The notes beneath the pieces were generated by a model, which had not been told where the DNA came from, searched no databases, and was given only the letters and a program-made list of their open reading frames with translations. From positions 1 to 64,000 of the forward strand of contig NZ_FQZL01000005.1 in assembly GCF_900142005.1 (NCBI RefSeq): DNA of 64,000 nucleotides, given 5' to 3'. Shown in pieces: positions 35,879-44,667 of this stretch (position 1 is the first letter of the stretch; each line of letters starts with the position of its first letter). The position numbers were made by a program, and so were the translations under genes. The DNA is from Dethiosulfatibacter aminovorans DSM 17477. GTDB taxonomy: Bacteria > Bacillota > Clostridia > Tissierellales > Dethiosulfatibacteraceae.

Positions 35879-37021
35879 TTATCTGGAAAATCTGATTTTT
35901 CCGTCTATTATTGTCATTATATTCCTGGTCATGCTTTTTAGCGGGTCTCCGTCAAAAATGGCAAGGTCTGCATCCTTTCCCGGTTCAAGACTGCCTATGC
36001 GTCCATCCAGACCAAATGTACGGGAAGGGTTAATTGTTACAGATCTGAGGGCATGCTCGTATGACATGCCTTCTTTTACGTAGAGACATGCAGAAGTCAG
36101 GAGCATGTTTATTACAGTATCCGGATGGTTGGTTGAAATACTTGTGATTACTGAATTCTCAGATAGGATTTTCGCTGTATCGAGTCGTCTGTTCTGCAGT
36201 TCAATGCTTGAATTGTCGGTGAAACAGGTACCCAGTATAACCGGGATATTGTTTGAAGCTATCTCTTCTATTGCCATGTAGCTTTCTGCAGCGCCGTCAA
36301 GTATGATATCTATATTGAATTCTTTCTTGAGTTCGATTGCACTCAGTATGTCCTGTATCCGATCCGCCTTGATTTTAAGAGGTAATTTCCTTTCCAGTAC
36401 CGGAATCAGGCTTTCGTATTTTCTTGAATAATTGTCAAGGTTGATTTCACCCTTAGCCTTTTTGTTGCAATATGATGTGGCATTGTACAGGTTTTCCCTC
36501 AGAACGTTGATTATACCCATCCTTGACAGAGGAGTCTCCTGTTTGTTTATATTCCATTTCTTGGGGCTGTCTCCCAAGCTGCAGCGTATGTCTATGGAAT
36601 CAGACAGCAAGGCTTCCCTGATTGATGATGAAGTCTTCAAGGCGCAGCTTTGGCTTCCTATGACGCTTGAATTTCCTGAATTTACAATGACACTTGTAAC
36701 ACCTGAAGCAATTGCTTTCTCGAAGTATTCGTCGGTGGGATTTATACCATGGAGGGTCTTAAGTTCCGGTATTGCCGCCTCATATTTTTCATTCATGTCA
36801 TTTCCTGGAACTCCTGAAGCGGATTCTATAAGTCCAATTGAAGTGCTGGCATCTATCAGTCCGGGCAAGACTATGTTTTGATGAAGGTCAACGGTCTTTG
36901 CTTCTCCTGATGAAATGTTTGAATCTATAGCTTTTATCTTTCCTCCATCTATAAGTATATCTCCATAAATTACTTTATTATTATTTAAAGTGAATATCTT
37001 TCCGTTCTTTAGTAAAAGCAT
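35879..37021 (-). CDS. Amidohydrolase-family protein lacking metal ligands (probable pseudoenzyme)
   Basis: 380 residues from ATG at 37021 (MLLLKNGKIFTL), which has GGAGG upstream. It is a paralogue of the adjacent amidohydrolase and keeps the N-terminal beta-sandwich and the C-terminal GSLEPGKDADLAIFDGDPL. The metal ligands are gone: DAHSH is DASTS, IHAHRSDD is IKADRIQD, LDHCTEGH is LDGAAESY, and TSDHP is STNHP. It is therefore unlikely to be a classical metal hydrolase; it may be a partner subunit of the active paralogue, a binding protein, or have gained other chemistry. It is the last gene of the operon, 13 bases after the active paralogue. Confidence 0.82.
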   Translation of the reverse strand: MLLLKNGKIFTLNNNKVIYGDILIDGGKIKAIDSNISSGEAKTVDLHQNIVLPGLIDASTSIGLIESASGVPGNDMNEKYEAAIPELKTLHGINPTDEYFEKAIASGVTSVIVNSGNSSVIGSQSCALKTSSSIREALLSDSIDIRCSLGDSPKKWNINKQETPLSRMGIINVLRENLYNATSYCNKKAKGEINLDNYSRKYESLIPVLERKLPLKIKADRIQDILSAIELKKEFNIDIILDGAAESYMAIEEIASNNIPVILGTCFTDNSSIELQNRRLDTAKILSENSVITSISTNHPDTVINMLLTSACLYVKEGMSYEHALRSVTINPSRTFGLDGRIGSLEPGKDADLAIFDGDPLKSMTRNIMTIIDGKIRFSR

Positions 37022-37034
37022 TTTTCCTCCAGTA

Positions 37035-38183
37035 TCAGTTAGTGGAATTTCGTCTGTATACGATTTCGCCACCTATGATTGTTGTCTCGGTGTTTGTTCT
37101 TATTTCAAGGGGGTCTCCATCATAAATAACAATATCTGCATTTTTACCCTCTTCGATGCTGCCCAGTTTATCTGCAAGCCCTATCGCCATAGCCGGATTT
37201 ATCGTAAGCATTTTCACCGCATCGCTGTATTCCATTCCTTCTTTCACCATCAATCCTGCCGCAACGGCAAGATAACTTATGTTGGAAAAGGGATGGTCGG
37301 ATGTGAGGGAGACCAGGCAGCCGTTTTCTGTCAATATCCTTGAAGTGTCAATTGTAGCATTCTTCAGCTCCTGCTTGGATTTGAACATAAGGGGAGGCCC
37401 CGTCATTATAGGCACTTTCCTTGATGACAGCTCTTCTATGATGAGGTGGCCTTCCGTACAGTGGTCCAATGTATATTTCAAGTTGAATCTTTCGGCAAGA
37501 CGTATTCCTGACAGTATGTCATCTGACCTGTGTGCATGGATTTTCAACGGTATTTTCCCTTCCAGCAAGGGAAGGTACGTATCCCAGTAGAAATCCACAA
37601 TAGTTTCATCGGCAGATTTCCTTTCACGATAAAGCATTGCCTTTTCAAATTCCTCTTCAAGAATGGAGAATGTTGACATCCTTGAAGAGGGAGATTTGCC
37701 TATGGAGCCGTAGACATTCTTCGGATTTTCGCCGAAAGCGACTTTAAGTGCAGCATAGGAATCCACTGTCATTTCGGAGATTGTTTTCCCCCATGTCTTT
37801 ATTATTGCCGCTTGTCCTCCAAGTGCGTTACCGCTTCCCGGTGTAATCATTATTGTTGTGAACCCTGCCTTGACAGCGTCTTCAAAACACTTGTCTCTTG
37901 GATTGGCACCGTCTATTGCCCTCATTAGGGGAGTTATTGGACTGACGCATTCATTTGCATCGTTGCCGTTCTGTGTATTTGTCCACATTCCAAGGTGCGA
38001 ATGTGCATCAATGAAACCCGGGAATACAATCTTGTTTTCGGCATTTATCACCGTAGTACCCTCGCTTGGGCTTATTCCCTTTTCAAAAGTCTTTATCTTT
38101 GAACCTGAAACAAGTATATCCTTTTCGACATGGAATCCTTTGTTTACATCGAATACCTGTCCGTTTTTTATTAGAATGGACAT
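37035..38183 (-). CDS. Amidohydrolase family protein (imidazolonepropionase/hydantoinase-like)
   Basis: 382 residues. The metal-site motifs of the amidohydrolase superfamily are intact: HxH in GFIDAHSHLG, His in IHAHRSDD, His in LDHCTEGH and Asp in LTSDHP. The C-terminal GSIEEGKNADIVIYDGDPL closes the beta-sandwich. No carboxylated Lys is obvious, so it is closer to imidazolonepropionase/isoaspartyl-dipeptidase-like groups than to dihydropyrimidinase. ATG at 38183 follows AAAGGGAGG. Operon context with peptide importers and M20 hydrolases suggests hydrolysis of a cyclic amide or blocked dipeptide. Confidence 0.85.
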   Translation of the reverse strand: MSILIKNGQVFDVNKGFHVEKDILVSGSKIKTFEKGISPSEGTTVINAENKIVFPGFIDAHSHLGMWTNTQNGNDANECVSPITPLMRAIDGANPRDKCFEDAVKAGFTTIMITPGSGNALGGQAAIIKTWGKTISEMTVDSYAALKVAFGENPKNVYGSIGKSPSSRMSTFSILEEEFEKAMLYRERKSADETIVDFYWDTYLPLLEGKIPLKIHAHRSDDILSGIRLAERFNLKYTLDHCTEGHLIIEELSSRKVPIMTGPPLMFKSKQELKNATIDTSRILTENGCLVSLTSDHPFSNISYLAVAAGLMVKEGMEYSDAVKMLTINPAMAIGLADKLGSIEEGKNADIVIYDGDPLEIRTNTETTIIGGEIVYRRNSTN

Positions 38184-38197
38184 GGCAGCCTCCCTTT

Positions 38198-39460
38198 CTA
38201 TTCTATCTCCAGAAGGTCAGTCAGTATGCCCAAATAAACCTTTGTAGAATTTACAACATCCTCAATGTCAACAGTTTCATTGTAGGAGTGGATACCTTCA
38301 GTGTTGGCAGGACCGTACTGTATGGTGGGTATATTTTTGTAGCGATAGTATCTTGCATCGCTTGAAGCCCACTGGTAAGCAGGAAGAACCTCTTTGTCCC
38401 ATATTTTCTCTGCATTTTCCACAGCTGACACTACAATATCCTTGTCCACATCAGTGTAGTTTGCTTCAGAATTCCAGTTGAATTCATACTCAATATTGTC
38501 AAGACCCAGTCCTTTGACTATGTTCTTGAATTTTTCTTCTATGTCACTTGCCTTTACACCGATAGGCATTCTTACATCTATTGCCGACTCGCAGTAATCA
38601 GGCACCATGTTGGTTTTTATTCCACCGCTTATGGTTCCTATATTTACGGCCACATGGTCTATTACGTTCTCTACGCCTTCAGCCTTCAATGCTCCCTTGG
38701 CTATGGTTTTGGAATCCTTCAGGACCTTAAGCTGCTTGTCGCTGTATACTCCCTTGATTTCAGTGAGCTTTTCGACTTCTGCCAGGATTTTCATGAGTTT
38801 TGTTATGGCGTTTTCTCCAACATAATTGCCTATGCTGCCATGAGCTGATATCCCGTATGACTTTATCTTTATCCACAGGGAACCTTTCTGGCCCACTTCG
38901 ACGTTGCTGTATGATGTAGGTTCGGCAACCAGACATGCGTCAGCATCGAAATCATATCCATTTTCCATGAGCCATTTTGTACCCATGGATCCTCCGGTTT
39001 CTTCATCAGGTACTATATGAAGTACAATCTTGCCCTTCAGCTTTGCATTGTTTTCCTTAAGCAGTCTTGTTGCAAACATGATTCCTGCCAGACCTGCCTT
39101 CATATCGGAAGTGCCCCTTCCCAGTATGCGGGTGTCAGTTATTTCGCCTGAAAAAGGATCGAAATCCCACTTGTTCAGGTCTCCGACAGGTACGACGTCA
39201 GCATGGCCGTTAAGTATTATGGTTTTCCCTTCATCATTGCCAAGTTGTGCGACTATATTTGGGTATTCTTCCTTCGATCTGATAATATCATGACTGATGT
39301 TTCCTTCGTTCAAATATTCGGATATGAATTTTGTGATTTCCTCTACATTGCCCGTAGGGTTTTCGCTGGGTATCTTTATAAGATCTGATACCAATTTAAT
39401 CAATTCTTCTTTTTTTTCCTCCAGTTGAGACCAGAGAAATTGTTTGGTGTTTTCTTTCAT
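38198..39460 (-). CDS. M20 family peptidase (ArgE/DapE/CPG2 type)
   Basis: 420 residues. Metal ligands appear in order: NGHADVVPVG, RGTSDMKAG, DEETGG and a C-terminal His in EGIHSYNE. An inserted lid domain at about 190-300 is normal for dimeric M20 enzymes. These zinc enzymes remove N-acyl groups or C-terminal residues. It lies between the OppF-like ATPase and the amidohydrolase pair in the leftward operon, with 14 bases to the next gene. Confidence 0.9.
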   Translation of the reverse strand: MKENTKQFLWSQLEEKKEELIKLVSDLIKIPSENPTGNVEEITKFISEYLNEGNISHDIIRSKEEYPNIVAQLGNDEGKTIILNGHADVVPVGDLNKWDFDPFSGEITDTRILGRGTSDMKAGLAGIMFATRLLKENNAKLKGKIVLHIVPDEETGGSMGTKWLMENGYDFDADACLVAEPTSYSNVEVGQKGSLWIKIKSYGISAHGSIGNYVGENAITKLMKILAEVEKLTEIKGVYSDKQLKVLKDSKTIAKGALKAEGVENVIDHVAVNIGTISGGIKTNMVPDYCESAIDVRMPIGVKASDIEEKFKNIVKGLGLDNIEYEFNWNSEANYTDVDKDIVVSAVENAEKIWDKEVLPAYQWASSDARYYRYKNIPTIQYGPANTEGIHSYNETVDIEDVVNSTKVYLGILTDLLEIE

Positions 39461-39508
39461 GGCTGACTCCCTGTATTTTTAGTTTATTTTAATGATTATG
39501 TATTAGTA

Positions 39509-40477
39509 TTATTCATATAAGAAGCATGATACTTTGTGTTTCCCTTTGATGCTCTTGAGCTCAGGCATTTTTCTGGTGCAGATGTCCATACATTTGGGGC
39601 ACCTTGTTGAAAGGGGACAGCCGGCGGGAAGATTGAGGGGGCTCGGTATGTCGCCTATCAATTCAAACCTTTCTTTTCTATCGAAGGGGCTTTCAGGCGG
39701 AATCGCCGAAAACAGCGCCTTTGTGTAGGGATGCTTTGGAGCGCTGTATATATCCTTGGCATTTCCCAACTCGACAATTTTTCCCAGATACATTATTGCG
39801 ATCCTGTCGCTTATGTATTTGACAACGCTAAGGTCATGGGAGATGAAAATATATGTGAGATTGAACTTTTTCTGCAGGTTTTTCATTAAATTTAGCACCT
39901 GAGCCTGTACGGATACATCAAGAGCTGAAACCGGCTCGTCGCATACGATAACCTTGGGATTGAGGGCCAGTGCCCTTGCAACGTTTATCCTCTGTCTCTG
40001 ACCTCCGCTGAATTCGTGGGGATATCTGTTGACATGAAACGTGTCAAGTCCGACTTCCTTAAGCAGTTCGATTACCTTTTTCTTTCGTTCTGACGGTGTT
40101 CCGATATTGTGGATTATCATAGGTTCTTCAATGATGGAACCTATGGTTTTCCTAGGGTCCAGTGATGAGTACGGATCCTGGAATATTATTTGTATATCCT
40201 TTCTGATGCCTTTGAGTTCAGAGTGCTTAAGCTTGTTTATGACGTCGTCGTTGTAGATTATTTCTCCTGACGAGGGGTTGTGTAGCTGGATTATGCACTT
40301 GCCCAGAGTCGATTTGCCGCACCCGGATTCTCCTATTACTCCAAGGGTTTCCCCTTCGTATACTTCGAATGATACATCGTTGACAGCCTTAAGGATTTTA
40401 GGCTTTTCAAAAAGACGGGTTCCCTTTATCTTGAAATTCTTTGACAGGTTGTCTATTTTCAGAACTGTATTGTCCAT
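39509..40477 (-). CDS. Oligopeptide/dipeptide ABC transporter ATP-binding protein (OppF/DppF)
   Basis: 322 residues. Walker A GESGCGKST, signature FSGGQRQRINVARAL, Walker B VIVCDEPVSALD and the OppF C-terminal Cys-rich iron-sulfur-like tail (CPLSTRCPKCMDIC) are present. It pairs with the OppD-like ATPase upstream; the stop and start overlap in TAATG. Confidence 0.94.
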   Translation of the reverse strand: MDNTVLKIDNLSKNFKIKGTRLFEKPKILKAVNDVSFEVYEGETLGVIGESGCGKSTLGKCIIQLHNPSSGEIIYNDDVINKLKHSELKGIRKDIQIIFQDPYSSLDPRKTIGSIIEEPMIIHNIGTPSERKKKVIELLKEVGLDTFHVNRYPHEFSGGQRQRINVARALALNPKVIVCDEPVSALDVSVQAQVLNLMKNLQKKFNLTYIFISHDLSVVKYISDRIAIMYLGKIVELGNAKDIYSAPKHPYTKALFSAIPPESPFDRKERFELIGDIPSPLNLPAGCPLSTRCPKCMDICTRKMPELKSIKGKHKVSCFLYE

Positions 40478-41481
40478 TATTCACCCTCCTTTCTTTCAAG
40501 TTTCATTTCTGCGGTCTGGAAGTGACAGGCCACAAAGTGTCCTTTATCTATTTCGATCAAATCAGGTGCCTTTTCCATACACAGATCCTGAGCATAAGGG
40601 CACCTGTTGTGGAAGTTGCATGATCCGCCAGTAAGCTTCAAATCGGGAGGAGAACCCTTTATAGCCTTCAACGGTTTTTCCGTATCCTGGCTAAGTTTTG
40701 GCATGGAATCAAGCAAGCCCCATGTGTATGGATGCAGTGGTTTTTCATAGAGTGTTGTTGCTTTAGCGTATTCAACGGTCTTTCCGGCATACATGACCAT
40801 TACCGTGTCGCAGACATCCCAGATTACTCCCAGGTTGTGTGTGATCAGAAGGATGGAAGTATCCATCTTTTCCTGAAGGTCACGCAGGAGGTTGAGCACC
40901 TGTGCCTGAACCGTAACGTCCAGTGCCGTTGTAGGCTCGTCCGCTATTATGACTTTGGGATTGCAGACTATGGCCATGGCTATCATGACCCTCTGCCTCA
41001 TCCCGCCGGAGAATTCATGGGGATATGCATTCATCCTTCTTTCAGCCTCGGGGATGCCTACCATCTCAAGGGCTTCCACGGCAAGCTTTCTGGCTTCTTC
41101 CTTCGAAACATTCTGATGGACCTTTATTACTTCGATTATCTGTTCACCGATTTTATATACCGGATCAAGGGAGGTCATGGGATCCTGGAAGATCATGGAT
41201 ATATCCTTGCCTCTCAGGGAAAGCAGGTCTCTTTTGCTCATTTTCACAATGTCGTTGCCTTCGAAGAGTATCTGGCCCCCTGTAATTTTTCCGACAGGCT
41301 CCGGAATCAGTCGCATTATGGAAGAAGCCGTTACGCTTTTGCCTGAACCGGATTCGCCTACTATGCCCATCGTTTCGCCCTTTTTCAATGTGAAGCTGAC
41401 ACCGTCAACAGCTTTTGCTGTGCCGGTGGAAAGAAAAAAGTATGTTTTAAGATCTTTTACTTCAATTATATTATCGCTCAT
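40477..41481 (-). CDS. Oligopeptide/dipeptide ABC transporter ATP-binding protein (OppD/DppD)
   Basis: 334 residues. Walker A GESGSGKSV, signature FSGGMRQRVMIAMAI, Walker B VIIADEPTTALD and the C-terminal oligo_HPY domain with a Cys cluster (CNFHNRCPYAQDLC) are intact. It is part of the full importer with the permeases at 42704 and 43597 and the binding protein at 44668. Confidence 0.94.
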   Translation of the reverse strand: MSDNIIEVKDLKTYFFLSTGTAKAVDGVSFTLKKGETMGIVGESGSGKSVTASSIMRLIPEPVGKITGGQILFEGNDIVKMSKRDLLSLRGKDISMIFQDPMTSLDPVYKIGEQIIEVIKVHQNVSKEEARKLAVEALEMVGIPEAERRMNAYPHEFSGGMRQRVMIAMAIVCNPKVIIADEPTTALDVTVQAQVLNLLRDLQEKMDTSILLITHNLGVIWDVCDTVMVMYAGKTVEYAKATTLYEKPLHPYTWGLLDSMPKLSQDTEKPLKAIKGSPPDLKLTGGSCNFHNRCPYAQDLCMEKAPDLIEIDKGHFVACHFQTAEMKLERKEGE

Positions 41482-41491
41482 TATTCACCTT

Positions 41492-42676
41492 CTATTCATA
41501 AGACTTAATCATAGCTTTAAAATCATTTTTTGTACTGGACATGTTTGCATCAGCCATAAGATCGATGGCTGTCATTGCCATTGCCTTGGCACCTGTTATC
41601 AGCGCCTTGCGTCCCCTGTCATCACCGCATGCCTCTTCAAATTCAATCGTATGACCCCTCAATCCGGGTGCAACTTTGATATATGACTGCAGAGCAGGCA
41701 GGTGGTGGGTTATGTTGCCCATGTCTGTACATCCGATACCAAGCTCTTTTCTTCTTGGCATGACTGTCTCTCCAAGTGAAACAAGATTCTTTTCCAGAAG
41801 ATTCTCTATAGTGTGGTTGTTTCTGATGTCTTCGTAGGACAGGCGATAAAAATCATATTCAAATCTTGTTCCTGTGATCTTGGAAATGTATTCGCAGGTT
41901 TCAAGCAGTCTATTGACCAGAGCCTTCTTTGTCTTCATATTGAAAGACCTTACTGTGAACCTTGCCTGACAGTGGTCGGGTATGTAAATTGGATTTTCAC
42001 CACCCTTGGTTATAACTCCAAGTATCTTTCCTTCGCTTCCAAGTTCAAGGCGCATGGCATTAATGATATTGAAAAGTTCAATGACTGCATTAAGGGCATT
42101 TATACCTTCTTCGGGGAAGGTGGCGGCATGGGCGGTTTTACCGTAGAAGTTGACTTCTACATCGGTCATGGAATACGAGATGTCGTTGACTACCGTTTCA
42201 TTTGCAGGGTGCAGTATCATGGCTGCATCGAGATCATCAAAGACTCCTTTTTCAAGCATAAGAATCTTTCCGCCTCCGCCTTCTTCGGCAGGAGTGCCGA
42301 AAACACTGATTTTACCGCCTGTTTCGTCAATGGCCGACTTAACTGCAACACCTGCGCCTGCGGCCATTGCAGCCATCAGGTTGTGGCCGCAGGAATGACC
42401 CATTCCCGGAACGGCGTCGTATTCTGCCATTATGCCTATGTAGTAGCCTTCCTTGCCCGAATCATAGACTGCCTTGAAAGATGTTTCAAGGTCGGCCACA
42501 CCCTTTTCTACTGTGAAACCTGAGTTTTCAAGATATTCCGTGAGCTTCTCCGCTGCCAGATATTCCTTGAAGCAGTATTCCGGATTATTAAATATATAGT
42601 CGGAAATGTCAAACAGGTCTTCCGATACTTCATCTATTTTGTTTTGAACTATTTCTTTAAATCTATGTATATCCAT
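41492..42676 (-). CDS. M20D amidohydrolase (AbgB/HipO-like)
   Basis: 394 residues. The M20D metal motif AEYDAVPGMGHSCGHNLM, EEGGGGK, and the His in HPANETVV are visible, as in hippurate hydrolase, N-acyl-amino-acid and p-aminobenzoyl-glutamate hydrolases. It is inserted between the OppC-like and OppD-like genes (27 and 10 bases), so the imported compound is probably its substrate, likely an N-acylated or amide-linked amino acid. Confidence 0.9.
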   Translation of the reverse strand: MDIHRFKEIVQNKIDEVSEDLFDISDYIFNNPEYCFKEYLAAEKLTEYLENSGFTVEKGVADLETSFKAVYDSGKEGYYIGIMAEYDAVPGMGHSCGHNLMAAMAAGAGVAVKSAIDETGGKISVFGTPAEEGGGGKILMLEKGVFDDLDAAMILHPANETVVNDISYSMTDVEVNFYGKTAHAATFPEEGINALNAVIELFNIINAMRLELGSEGKILGVITKGGENPIYIPDHCQARFTVRSFNMKTKKALVNRLLETCEYISKITGTRFEYDFYRLSYEDIRNNHTIENLLEKNLVSLGETVMPRRKELGIGCTDMGNITHHLPALQSYIKVAPGLRGHTIEFEEACGDDRGRKALITGAKAMAMTAIDLMADANMSSTKNDFKAMIKSYE

Positions 42677-42703
42677 TTTTTTGTCCTTTCAGTGGCATAT
42701 CGA

Positions 42704-43597
42704 TTATCTTTTCATCTTTGGATCCAGAACATCCCTTATTCCGTCGCCGAGGAGGTTAAATCCGAGGACGGTGAGAAGGATGAAGATACCCGATATGGTT
42801 GCTATGTGAGGCGCCGTTATGAGGCTGTCCTTACCGGCTCTCAGGATGTTTCCCCAGGAAGCCGTAGGAGGAGTGATTCCAAGGCCCAGAAAGCTAAGTG
42901 CTGCCTCGGATATTATCGCTCCGGCTATGTTAAGCGTTGCATAAACAATTATGGGGGACATTATGTTAGGAAGTATATGCATGAAAAGCAGCCTGTTGCT
43001 TGATGCACCGAGAGCTCTTACTGCATTACAGTACTCCTCGTTTTTTACTATGTGGACCTGTCCTCTTACGATACGTGCATATCTTGGAACATTTGCTATT
43101 CCTATTGCAAGTATTACATTCCTAAGCCCGTTGCCCAGCACTGTCATTAGAACTATGGACAGAAGCACGAATGGGAAGGCGAACATGCCGTCCATGAATC
43201 GCATTATTATTGAATCCACTATTCCGCCCTTGAATCCTGATATGAGTCCCAGAAATATGCCTATGAGTCCACCGACTATAGTACCTCCTACGGCAACAAT
43301 TATTGATATCCTTGAACCATAGATTATCCTGCTCAGCAAATCTCTACCGAATTCATCGGTGCCGAAAATGTGTCCCTTTTCACCCGGCTTCAGGTGTATG
43401 TTGCCAAGACTCATCTCGTTGGGATCGTAGGGAGCAAGAATAGGAGAAAAAATCGCCATCAAGGTCATAATTACTACTATAACAAGACCTATCATAGCTG
43501 TTTTGTTTCTTTTCAGTTTGTTCCAGGCATTGTTTGCAGTTCTTTCCTTTTTCAGCATTTCTTCCTGGTTTTTGATGTCCAATGAACTTTTTGACAT
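42704..43597 (-). CDS. Oligopeptide/dipeptide ABC transporter permease (OppC/DppC)
   Basis: 297 residues with an N-terminal helix and five more; the OppC N-domain is followed by the LAPYDPNEM segment, GTDEFGRDLLSRIIYGSRIS and the coupling loop AVRALGASSNRLLFMHILPNI. Its start overlaps the OppB stop. Confidence 0.93.
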   Translation of the reverse strand: MSKSSLDIKNQEEMLKKERTANNAWNKLKRNKTAMIGLVIVVIMTLMAIFSPILAPYDPNEMSLGNIHLKPGEKGHIFGTDEFGRDLLSRIIYGSRISIIVAVGGTIVGGLIGIFLGLISGFKGGIVDSIIMRFMDGMFAFPFVLLSIVLMTVLGNGLRNVILAIGIANVPRYARIVRGQVHIVKNEEYCNAVRALGASSNRLLFMHILPNIMSPIIVYATLNIAGAIISEAALSFLGLGITPPTASWGNILRAGKDSLITAPHIATISGIFILLTVLGFNLLGDGIRDVLDPKMKR

Positions 43598-44562
43598 TAT
43601 TCTCCACCTCCTTTATCTCCGTCGTAGCTTACCTTTGGATTCACATAAAGATACAGTATGTCCACTATCAGGTTAACGAATACAAACAGGAAGGCAATGA
43701 AAAGTACGGCACCTTGAATAAGCATATAGTCCCTGTTTTCGATTGCATCAACGATCATCCTTCCCATACCGGGCCAGCTGAAAATGGTCTCAGTAAGGAT
43801 TGCTCCTGAAAGTGAAGTTGACACCTGCAGACCGATAACGGTCAGTATGGGCGGGAGGGCGTTCTTTAGAGCATGCTTCCAAATTACAATGCTTTCCCTT
43901 AAACCTTTCGAGCGAAGGGATTTGATATAGTCCTGCTTTACGACATCAAGCATGCTTGACCTGGTTATTCTTGCAAATGTTGCTGCAGGAATCGTTGCCA
44001 TACATACGCTGGGCAGTATTAAATGCTTGATTACATCCCAAAGTCCCTTGTCGAGGCTTCCCATACCTATTGATGGAAGCCAATCAAGATTTACACTGAA
44101 AACAAGTACAAGCATGAGTCCAAGCCAGAATATGGGCATGGAAACACCGACTAATGCTCCAATCATTGATACATAATCAAATATTGAATACTGTCTGGTA
44201 GCTGATATTATTCCTATGGGTATTGCAACCAACATTGCAAGACAAAGACTGACAACAGTCAGAATTAATGTGTTTGGAAATCTTTCAAGTATTAGTTTCA
44301 TGACGGGTTCATTGTAGGCGTATGATTTTCCAAAATCACCCTTTGTTACATCCTTCAGGTAGATCAGGTATTGTTCTCCTATGCTTTTATTTAGACCCAG
44401 CTCTTCTCTAAGTTCCTCAACAGCTTCAACGGGTGCCTGGGGTCCCAGCATTGTTTTGGCTGGATCGCCCGGAATCATTCGTGTTATTACGAAAATTATT
44501 GTGGAAACGATGAAGAGGATTGGTATGAGTTGTATTATTCTTTTTAGAATCGTTTTTACCAT
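43597..44562 (-). CDS. Oligopeptide/dipeptide ABC transporter permease (OppB/DppB)
   Basis: 321 residues, six helices, with the OppB N-terminal IPILFIVSTIIFVITRMIPGDP and the coupling loop KSLRSKGLRESIVIWKHALKN. ATG at 44562 has GGAGTGAGAC upstream. It is 105 bases after the binding-protein gene, separated by a stable hairpin. Confidence 0.93.
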   Translation of the reverse strand: MVKTILKRIIQLIPILFIVSTIIFVITRMIPGDPAKTMLGPQAPVEAVEELREELGLNKSIGEQYLIYLKDVTKGDFGKSYAYNEPVMKLILERFPNTLILTVVSLCLAMLVAIPIGIISATRQYSIFDYVSMIGALVGVSMPIFWLGLMLVLVFSVNLDWLPSIGMGSLDKGLWDVIKHLILPSVCMATIPAATFARITRSSMLDVVKQDYIKSLRSKGLRESIVIWKHALKNALPPILTVIGLQVSTSLSGAILTETIFSWPGMGRMIVDAIENRDYMLIQGAVLFIAFLFVFVNLIVDILYLYVNPKVSYDGDKGGGE

Positions 44563-44631
44563 TGTCTCACTCCTTAAATTTTACGACAAATACAATTATA
44601 ATATATTTTTCACACAATATGATAGCCGAAA

Positions 44632-44653
44632 ACTCTGTATTTTCATACAGAGT
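44632..44653 (-). promoter_or_regulatory. Intercistronic hairpin between binding-protein and permease genes
   Basis: Perfect 9-bp stem ACTCTGTAT / ATACAGAGT with a GAAA loop read leftward, followed by only TTTT. It probably acts as a partial terminator or mRNA-stabilising element that keeps binding protein in excess of permease. Confidence 0.6.
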
Positions 44654-44667
44654 CTTCAGCGATGAAA

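Noticed and set aside
41813..42523. 236-codon plus-strand frame inside the M20D gene
   Set aside because: Opposite strand of a complete M20D hydrolase; Cys/His-rich product is typical of antisense translation.
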